DNA of 5,585 nt from the NCBI GenBank assembly GCA_020432595.1, contig JAGQGA010000388.1, forward strand, positions 1-5,585. The letters run 5' to 3'. Positions 1-4,783 of the stretch are shown here, piece by piece (position 1 is the stretch's first letter; the number at the start of each line of letters is the position of its first letter). The position numbers and the translations under genes are program-made. Origin of the DNA: Anaerolineales bacterium (GTDB taxonomy: Bacteria; Chloroflexota; Anaerolineae; Promineifilales; Promineifilaceae). The notes under the pieces are model-generated. The model was not told the DNA's origin and did no database searches. It saw nothing but the letters and a program-made list of their open reading frames with translations.

Positions 1-43
1 ACGGGAACGGGATTTCTCCTCGCGGACTCGTCGAAATGACATT
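1..43. repeat. Probable end of a dispersed intergenic repeat
   Basis: The stretch contains GATTTCTCC near position 11 and TCGAAATGACA at 31-41. Read on the other strand, it begins TGTCATTTCGA and ends GAGAAATCCCG. This is the look of a short dispersed repeat I have met in intergenic regions of many bacterial genomes. ATTTC (12-16) and GAAAT (33-37) are inverted, so a weak hairpin is possible. The first 12 bases are a 6-base unit, ACGGGA, present twice in tandem. No coding frame runs through it, and all three forward frames meet stops before position 73. The element is cut by the window edge and has no second copy in the window, so the call rests on recognition only. Confidence 0.35.
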
Positions 44-123
44 GGTTAGGCAGTAGATGAAGCATAAATTAAGAGTATGCAATTGCCCTATACCAGGGCG
101 CGATCAAAGAGCAAATTTTCTAC

Positions 124-648
124 ATGAGCGATATGCTTCAGGATATTTTGTTTGTCAACAGCAGCGATGAGATAGCGTTAAATCGGGAAGCGATCCCCTT
201 TTCCAGCTTATGCCATCGCCTGCAAACCGATTTGTTGGATGGCTTGGCTCTGCATTCCAACGTGACGTTTGATTACCTGGAGTTGGATGACAAGGTTTTC
301 TTGGATTACCGGCTTGTACACCGCATTGTCATGAATTTGTTTACCAATGCGCTCAAGTTTTCAGAATCTGGTTCACCCATCCAGGTGGCGTTTGGGTTGG
401 AAAACGGCCGTTTTCTCCTCCGTGTCACCGACCAAGGCATCGGCATCTTGCCCGAAGAACAAGCCCGCATTTTCGACCTCTTTTTCCGGGGCAGCAACAT
501 CGAAACGCGGCGCGGATTGGGTTTGGGGCTAAACATCGTCCAGCGCATTGTCAACGCCTTTGGCGGCACCGTAACCGTCCACAGCGACGGCCTCAACCAG
601 GGCAGTGAATTCACGGTGCTGCTGCCAGCCACGCCACCGGCAGCGTAG
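124..648 (+). CDS. Sensor histidine kinase C-terminal fragment (HATPase_c domain), probably 5'-truncated
   Basis: This encodes the ATP-binding catalytic domain of a two-component sensor kinase, which would phosphorylate a histidine and pass the phosphate to a response regulator. All the ATP-site boxes are visible in the 174 residues: N box with N71 and N75 (NLFTNALKF), G1 box DQGIGI at 103-108, F box FDLFFRG at 117-123 and G2 box GLGLGLNIV at 131-139. Residues 1-20 look like the end of the second dimerisation helix. The H box with the phospho-acceptor histidine, and any sensor, transmembrane or PAS part, are absent. Kinase-like coding continues in frame upstream of the ATG to about position 73 (encoding LYQGAIKEQIFYM just before and at the ATG), but in-frame stops at 37, 58 and 70 block it. 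No Shine-Dalgarno motif precedes the ATG. I read it as a truncated or decaying kinase whose 5' end was lost near the repeat at 1-43; a stand-alone ATPase protein is less likely. Confidence 0.8.
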   Translation: MSDMLQDILFVNSSDEIALNREAIPFSSLCHRLQTDLLDGLALHSNVTFDYLELDDKVFLDYRLVHRIVMNLFTNALKFSESGSPIQVAFGLENGRFLLRVTDQGIGILPEEQARIFDLFFRGSNIETRRGLGLGLNIVQRIVNAFGGTVTVHSDGLNQGSEFTVLLPATPPAA

Positions 649-658
649 CGCACCTTTT
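615..658 (+). terminator. Possible weak terminator at the end of the kinase fragment
   Basis: GGTGC (615-619) can pair with GCACC (650-654), and GCTGCC (621-626) with GGCAGC (639-644). The two stems are separated by an uneven internal loop, and TTTTA follows directly. The stop codon of the kinase fragment lies in the 3' side of the structure. The uneven internal loop and short T-run make it a weak candidate. It would be the only termination signal in the 8-base gap to the convergent crotonase gene. Confidence 0.3.
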
Positions 659-1445
659 ACCGCCCCGTATAGCGCGGCGGCCGTTTGGCAAAAAAAGCGG
701 CAACCGCTTCCTGAAAATCAGCACTGTTGAGCAACGCCTGTTGCGCCTCAATCTCCAAATCCTGGCTTTCACGCACCGTCATGCTGTAGCCTTCATCAAT
801 GATGCGCTTGGCAACGCCCACGGCGCGGGGCGGCAAGCTGCGGAATTTGTTTGCCAGGTCAGAAACGGCCGTTTCTAGCTCATCATCCGCCACCAACTGC
901 GTCACCAACCCATACCGTTGCGCCTGCTCCGCGCCAAAATTTTCCGCCAGCAACGTCATCTCCTTGGTTGCCGCCAGCCCCGCCACCCGCGTAATCCGCT
1001 GCGTCCCCATGATGACCCCAATGCTGCGTTTGACTTCGGGCAGGCCAAAAACGGCCGTTTTGCTCACTACGCGGAAATCACAGCAGCAGGCCAAAATCAT
1101 CCCCCCACCCAAACAGTAGCCGCGAATTTGGGCAATCGTCGGCTTGGTCAACGCCTCAAACTGATCCAGGCAATCTTGTAGGTCACGCAAATTTTGCCGA
1201 TATGTTTCTGGCTCCTGCCCCACCATCATGCCGATGGCACTGACATCCACCCCCACCGTAAAATGGCTACCCGCGCTGGCAACCACCACCGCCCAAATGT
1301 CAGAACGGCCGTTAATCACCCCCACCAACTCCCGCAGCTCCAGCAAAGCCTCCGGCGTAATGCTGTTCATTTTCTCCGCCCGGTTTAGCGTCAATGTTGC
1401 CACCCGGTCAGTCACGTCAAAAAGCCAATTTTTGTACTCGTTCAT
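657..1445 (-). CDS. Enoyl-CoA hydratase/isomerase family protein (crotonase fold)
   Basis: A 262-residue cytoplasmic protein of the normal length for single-domain crotonases, which act on acyl-CoA thioesters as hydratases, double-bond isomerases and related lyases. The N-terminal signature reads VATLTLNRAEKMNSIT (15-30). The first oxyanion-hole segment is HFTVGVDVSA (61-70). The second is IRGYCLGGGMILACCCDF (107-124), with G113-G115. These are followed by FGLPEV (133-138) and GTQRI (147-151). Of the two glutamates that classical hydratases use, the second is present as E137; the first, expected two residues after the GGG, is isoleucine (I117). A plain hydratase activity is therefore doubtful, and an isomerase or other crotonase reaction is equally possible. 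The C-terminal helices (RAVGVAKRIIDEG, QEAVAAFFAKRPP) are complete. The ATG has a good ribosome site. The gene stands alone on its strand, convergent with the kinase fragment and divergent from the next gene. Confidence 0.93.
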   Translation of the reverse strand: MNEYKNWLFDVTDRVATLTLNRAEKMNSITPEALLELRELVGVINGRSDIWAVVVASAGSHFTVGVDVSAIGMMVGQEPETYRQNLRDLQDCLDQFEALTKPTIAQIRGYCLGGGMILACCCDFRVVSKTAVFGLPEVKRSIGVIMGTQRITRVAGLAATKEMTLLAENFGAEQAQRYGLVTQLVADDELETAVSDLANKFRSLPPRAVGVAKRIIDEGYSMTVRESQDLEIEAQQALLNSADFQEAVAAFFAKRPPRYTGR

Positions 1446-1450
1446 CTATG

Positions 1451-1456
1451 CCTCTT
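1451..1456 (-). promoter_or_regulatory. Ribosome binding site of the crotonase gene
   Basis: On the minus strand the start codon is preceded by AAAAAAGAGGCATAG. AGAGG is a good Shine-Dalgarno core and lies 5 bases before the ATG at 1445-1443, which fixes this start. It is the clearest ribosome site in the window. Confidence 0.7.
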
Positions 1457-1470
1457 TTTTAACATACAAC

Positions 1471-1545
1471 TGTCATACCCGCGTAGGCGGGTATCCATCT
1501 TAAGCCTCAGCATCAGCATGGATTCCCGCTTTCGCGGGAATGACA
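1471..1545. repeat. Paired inverted hairpins, REP/dRS3-like dispersed repeat
   Basis: Two 28-base arms, 1471-1498 and 1518-1545, are inverted copies of each other with 24 of 28 positions matching, separated by 19 bases. Each arm also folds on itself: ATACCCGC (1475-1482), loop GTAG, GCGGGTAT (1487-1494); and ATTCCCGC (1522-1529), loop TTTC, GCGGGAAT (1534-1541). All four mismatches between the arms are compatible with the local hairpins: two are a compensated A-T/T-A pair in the stem (positions 7 and 22 of the arm) and two lie in the loop. The outer ends are TGTCAT and ATGACA. The second hairpin fits ATTCCC-N8-GGGAAT, the pattern of the neisserial dRS3 repeat. Very similar TGTCATTCCCGCG-type repeats are scattered between genes in many unrelated bacteria. 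The element fills much of the divergent gap between the crotonase and LOR genes, so it could affect either mRNA leader. Confidence 0.8.
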
Positions 1546-1628
1546 CTCATTTTTGTCATTTTCTCAAGCAAGCCTTTACAAGGATCCTCTTTTTTGCCAG
1601 CCAGCCCAAATGCCGCTAATCTTCTGTC

Positions 1629-2123
1629 ATGCGTTACTTACTCAAACAAAAACTGTGGAGTTTCACCGACAGCTTTAACATTTACAACGCTAACCAGCAA
1701 GCTGTGTACCAGGTCAAAGGGAAACCTTTCTCCTGGGGCGATCAACTATCTTTTCAGGACATGTCAGGGCGTGAACTGGCGACCATTTCGCAAAAGCTCT
1801 TTACCTTTATGCCCAAGTATGAATTGTACAAGGATGGGCAGCTTTTTGCCGAAATCATCAAGGAATTTTCCTGGTTCCGCAGCCAATTTACCCTGGATGT
1901 GCCTGGCCCCAATGATTATGCTATTACCGGCAGTTTTTGGGAGCGCGAATATACCTTTGTGCGGCAAAAACAGGTGGTTGCCACCGTCTCCAAAAAGTTT
2001 TGGAGCTGGGCCGACACCTATGGCGTGGATATTCTCGACGGCGAGGATGACATTGCCATTTTGGCAACGGTGGTGGTGATTGACCTGGTTCTTCATGATG
2101 AAGACGGCCGTTCTACTCAATGA
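1629..2123 (+). CDS. LURP-one-related (LOR/YxjI, tubby-like fold) family protein
   Basis: A 164-residue protein matching the LURP-one-related family (PF04525; Bacillus YxjI type) in length and pattern. The start MRYLLKQKLWSFTDSFNIYN is the family's usual N-terminus, which supports this ATG even though no clear Shine-Dalgarno motif precedes it. The family's strand repeats follow: FSWGDQLSFQD (34-44), ELATISQKLFTFMPKYELY (49-67) and AITGSFWEREYTF (98-110). VSKKFWSWADTYGVDI (120-135) leads into the hydrophobic C-terminal helix ILATVVVIDLVL (144-155), which runs through the centre of the beta barrel in tubby-like proteins. There is no signal peptide. The biochemical role of bacterial members is largely unknown; phospholipid binding has been suggested from the fold. 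It overlaps the HyuA-like gene by four bases and so appears to lead its operon. The last residues, DGRSTQ, are encoded by a variant of the AACGGCCGTT palindrome. Confidence 0.9.
   Translation: MRYLLKQKLWSFTDSFNIYNANQQAVYQVKGKPFSWGDQLSFQDMSGRELATISQKLFTFMPKYELYKDGQLFAEIIKEFSWFRSQFTLDVPGPNDYAITGSFWEREYTFVRQKQVVATVSKKFWSWADTYGVDILDGEDDIAILATVVVIDLVLHDEDGRSTQ
2120..2123 (+). promoter_or_regulatory. ATGA stop/start overlap coupling the LOR and HyuA-like genes
   Basis: The LOR stop TGA (2121-2123) overlaps the first ATG of the HyuA-like gene (2120-2122), and a second in-frame ATG follows at 2123. No strong Shine-Dalgarno motif lies upstream, so the downstream gene is probably translated by ribosomes finishing the LOR gene. 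Either ATG could be the true start. The second gives MQRIGID, closer to the very short N-terminus usual for the family. Confidence 0.6.
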
Positions 2124-3640
2124 TGCAGCGAATCGGCATTGACGTGGGCGGCACCAACACCGATGCCGTCCTCATGGCAGGTGATCGGGTGCTGGCTGGG
2201 GTCAAAACCCCCACCACGGCCGACGTTTCGGCGGGTATTACCACGGCACTGCGGCAGCTTTTGCCGCAGGCGGGGCAAATAACGGCCGTTATGATCGGCA
2301 CCACCCACTTCGTCAACGCCGTCGTACAGCGGCGCGAACTTGCTCCCGTGGCCGCCATTCGCCTCTGCCTCCCCGCCGGAGCCGCCATTCCGCCCAAGGT
2401 AGATTGGCCCGATGAACTGCACGCCGTCACCGGCACCCACGCCTTTTTATGCCACGGTGGGCGGGAATTTGACGGCCGTTTACTCAGCCCCCTCAACCCC
2501 GACGAAATCCGCCGCATGGGAGAACAAATCGCCGCCGCAGGTATCAGCGACATCGCCATCACCGGCATTTTCTCCCCCGTGCAAGCTGACGACGAGCAGG
2601 AGGCAGCCGAGCTGCTGCGCCAACTCATTCCCCACGCCACCATCACCCTGTCGCACGAAGTGGGGCGCACGGGGCTGCTGGAACGGGAAAATGCGACGAT
2701 TCTCAACGCCAGCCTGCGCCCGCTGGCCGAGCGCACCATCACGGCGTTTGAGCAGGCGTTGGCGGGGTTGGGGCTGGAAACGGCCGTTTATCTCACCCAA
2801 AACGACGGCACCATCATGACCGCCGACCACGCCCGCCGCTTTCCCGTCTTCACCTTTGCCTCCGGCCCCACCAACTCCATGCGCGGCGCGGCCTTCCTTT
2901 CTGGTCGCAAAGACGGCATGGTGGTGGACATCGGCGGCACGACCACCGACGTGGGGGCGTTGGTTTCCGGCTTCCCCCGCGAAGCGTCGGTGGCGGTGAA
3001 AATTGGCGGCGTGCGCACCAACTTCCGGATGCCGGATGTGCTTTCGATTGGGTTGGGGGGCGGGAGCTTGGTGGGGGAAAACGGCCGTTTTGTTGGCCCC
3101 CAATCCGTTGGCTACCAACTGCCCAGCGAAGCCCTTTGCTTTGGTGGCTCGACACTGACCGCGACTGACATAGCCGTAGCGGCCGGCATGGCCGACGTGG
3201 GGCAGCACAAGCCTGCGCTGGCTGCCGCCACCGTTGCCACCGCCCGTGCTACCATCCGGCAAATGGTCGAGGATGCCATTGACCGCATGAAGCTGACCGG
3301 CGCGGCGCAGCCCGTCATTTTGGTGGGCGGCGGCTCCATTTTGCTCGGCGACAGCCTCAAAGGGGCTTCCCACGTCCACCGCCCCGACCATTACGACGTT
3401 GCCAACGCCGTTGGTGCGGCCATTGCCCAAATTTCCGGCGAAGTTGACCGCGTGTTTGAAATCAGCAGCCGCAGCCGCGAGGCGGTGCTGGACGAAGCCA
3501 AAGCGGAAGCGATTGACCGCGCCATCGCCGCTGGCGCACGCCCCGGCACGGTGGAAATTGTAGACATTTACGATGTCCCCCTCGCCTATCTCCCCTCCAA
3601 CGCTACGCGGGTGCGGGTGAAGGCGGTGGGGGAAGCATAA
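2120..3640 (+). CDS. Hydantoinase/oxoprolinase family protein (HyuA-like, short DUF917-associated form)
   Basis: An ASKHA-fold ATPase of the hydantoinase A/oxoprolinase family. Known members couple ATP hydrolysis to opening cyclic amides (N-methylhydantoin, 5-oxoproline) or to carboxylating ketones. Motifs in the 506 residues: phosphate-1 loop GIDVGGTNTDAVL (6-18); IGTTHFVNAVVQRR (59-72) of the N-terminal domain; SHEVGRTGLLERENATILN (178-196); TQNDGTIMT (226-234); FASGPTNSMRGAAF (246-259); phosphate-2 loop VVDIGGTTTDVGAL (268-281); SIGLGGGSLV (309-318); LVGGGSIL (401-408); and DVANAVGAAIAQISGE (426-441). At 506 residues it lacks the extra C-terminal domain of full HyuA (about 680-720). This is usual for the subgroup paired with DUF917 proteins, so it is not a truncation. 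No HyuB-type subunit is in the window. It overlaps the LOR gene and is followed after 5 bases by the DUF917 gene. The true substrate is unknown. Confidence 0.93.
   Translation: MMQRIGIDVGGTNTDAVLMAGDRVLAGVKTPTTADVSAGITTALRQLLPQAGQITAVMIGTTHFVNAVVQRRELAPVAAIRLCLPAGAAIPPKVDWPDELHAVTGTHAFLCHGGREFDGRLLSPLNPDEIRRMGEQIAAAGISDIAITGIFSPVQADDEQEAAELLRQLIPHATITLSHEVGRTGLLERENATILNASLRPLAERTITAFEQALAGLGLETAVYLTQNDGTIMTADHARRFPVFTFASGPTNSMRGAAFLSGRKDGMVVDIGGTTTDVGALVSGFPREASVAVKIGGVRTNFRMPDVLSIGLGGGSLVGENGRFVGPQSVGYQLPSEALCFGGSTLTATDIAVAAGMADVGQHKPALAAATVATARATIRQMVEDAIDRMKLTGAAQPVILVGGGSILLGDSLKGASHVHRPDHYDVANAVGAAIAQISGEVDRVFEISSRSREAVLDEAKAEAIDRAIAAGARPGTVEIVDIYDVPLAYLPSNATRVRVKAVGEA
3628..3635 (+). 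promoter_or_regulatory. Likely ribosome binding site of the DUF917 gene
   Basis: GGGGGAAG lies inside the last codons of the HyuA-like gene, 10 bases before the ATG at 3646. GGAAG (3631-3635) is the best Shine-Dalgarno match. The spacing is slightly long. The ATG gives MNQITLTDMTDLATGAAILG, which fits the family N-terminus, so the start is well supported. Confidence 0.45.
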
Positions 3641-3645
3641 TTCCC

Positions 3646-4734
3646 ATGAACCAAATTACCCTTACAGACATGACCGACCTCGCCACTGGAGCCGCCATTT
3701 TGGGCACGGGGGGCGGAGGCGACCCGTACCGGGGGCGGCTGGTGGCGGAGCAGGCGATTAAAAGCCACGGGCCGGTGCGGGTCATTCAGCCGGATGAGCT
3801 AGACGACGACGGGCTGGTGGTGCCGCTGTGGAATATTGGTGCGCCGGTGATTGGCATGGAGCGGATTGAAAAGGGGGATGAAGGGGTGCGAGCGCTGCGG
3901 GCGCTGGAGGATTTTTTGGGTAAAAAGGCGGTGGCGATTGCCCCGGTGGAGGTGGGCGGCAGCAATTCGACGATGCCGGTGCGGGCGGCGGCATTGACAG
4001 GGCTGCCGTTGGTGGATTGCGACGGGATGGGGCGTGCCTACCCCGAAGTGCAGATGATTACGCCGACGCTGTTTGACATTCCGGCGACACCGGCCACGCT
4101 GGTGGATGCGGCGGGCAACTGCATTGTGCTGCAAACGACCAGCAATTTGCAGACGGAGCGGATTGCGCGGGCGGTCTGTGTGCAGATGGGGGGACGGGCG
4201 GCGATGGCGGGCTACCCGATGACGGGGCGGCAAATTCGGGAGGCGATGATTCCCGGTACGCTGTCGCTGGCGTTAAAAATCGGCCGTTCGCTGCGCGAAG
4301 CACGGGCGCAGCACGATGACCCAATTCAGGCGATTTTGGACGTAACGGGGGGCTTTCGCCTCTTTTCCGGCAAAATTGTGGATGTTTATCGGCGGATTGC
4401 CCAGGGGTGGGCGCGGGGGCATTTTGATGTGCAGGGGGCAAATGAAACGGTGCGGGTGGATTTCCAAAATGAGTTTTTGCTTGCTCGCACGCTGGCGGGG
4501 CGGCTGCTTTGCTCGGTGCCTGACCTGATTATGTCGGTGGACAGCCAAACGGGGGAGCCGGTGACGACGGAAAGTTTGCACTATGGCTTTCGGGTGACGC
4601 TGCTGGGGATTCCCTGTAACGGCCGTTGGCGCACCCCTGGCGGCATCGCCCTCGGCGGCCCCGGCTACTTTGGCTACGACCAAGCGTACCAGCCGGTGGA
4701 AACGTTGGTAAAAGATGTGGGGAGTAGGGCGTAG
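3646..4734 (+). CDS. DUF917 domain-containing protein
   Basis: A 362-residue protein with the complete DUF917 domain (PF06032), of the family's usual length. The N-terminus has the Gly-rich signature ATGAAILGTGGGGDPYRGR (13-31). Further conserved blocks are VVPLWNIGAPVIGMERI (58-74), IAPVEVGGSNSTMPV (98-112), LPLVDCDGMGRAYPEVQM (120-137), GYPMTGRQIREAMIPGTLSLA (189-209), NEFLLA (275-280) and a C-terminal region ending GGPGYFGYDQAYQPVE (337-352). It has no signal peptide or membrane segment. DUF917 proteins are commonly encoded next to, or fused to, HyuA-type ATPases, so this is probably the partner subunit of the preceding gene. The reaction is not established and is not claimed here. The gene is unusually G-rich on the sense strand, with third positions often G, unlike the C-ending codons of much of its neighbour. 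The last residues (DVGSRA) are encoded by the 5' arm of a terminator hairpin. Confidence 0.92.
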   Translation: MNQITLTDMTDLATGAAILGTGGGGDPYRGRLVAEQAIKSHGPVRVIQPDELDDDGLVVPLWNIGAPVIGMERIEKGDEGVRALRALEDFLGKKAVAIAPVEVGGSNSTMPVRAAALTGLPLVDCDGMGRAYPEVQMITPTLFDIPATPATLVDAAGNCIVLQTTSNLQTERIARAVCVQMGGRAAMAGYPMTGRQIREAMIPGTLSLALKIGRSLREARAQHDDPIQAILDVTGGFRLFSGKIVDVYRRIAQGWARGHFDVQGANETVRVDFQNEFLLARTLAGRLLCSVPDLIMSVDSQTGEPVTTESLHYGFRVTLLGIPCNGRWRTPGGIALGGPGYFGYDQAYQPVETLVKDVGSRA

Positions 4735-4783
4735 GGAGTTCAGTTTACACCCCACACCCCACTCCCTACACCCCACTATTTTT
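4717..4783. terminator. Intrinsic terminator between the convergent operon and asparaginase gene
   Basis: GTGGGGAGTAGGG (4717-4729) pairs with CCCTACACCCCAC (4764-4776) with one mismatch in 13, and TATTTTT (4777-4783) follows, giving a rho-independent terminator for the DUF917 operon. Nested alternative pairing exists: GTAGGGAGT (4731-4739) with ACTCCCTAC (4761-4769), a perfect 9-base stem. Read on the other strand, the outer stem is followed by ATCTTTTACC, so it may also stop transcription from the asparaginase gene. The stop codons of both genes lie within the structure. Confidence 0.65.

Noticed and set aside
1459..1468. Possible -10 element (TATGTT) for the crotonase gene on the minus strand
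   Set aside because: It matches four of six positions but would leave almost no leader before the ribosome site, and its -35 would fall within the hairpin repeat. Support is insufficient.
1471..1545. CRISPR or transposon interpretation of the repeated arms
   Set aside because: There are only two arms, inverted rather than direct, with no spacer series, no transposase gene and no target-site duplication visible.
1553..1581. Possible promoter, TTGTCA with a hexamer 17 bases downstream, for the LOR operon
   Set aside because: The downstream hexamer TTACAA matches only two of six consensus positions. A promoter must exist in this gap, but I cannot place it.
2217..2222. Another CGGCCG core
   Set aside because: Its flanks (AC..AC) lack both AA and TT halves; it is an ordinary GC-rich occurrence and was not counted as a palindrome copy.
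2480..3430. Long open frame on the minus strand opposite the HyuA-like gene
   Set aside because: It is antisense to a gene with many conserved motifs. Its translation is low-complexity Gly/His/Arg-rich with no recognisable domain, as expected from GC-rich codon bias.
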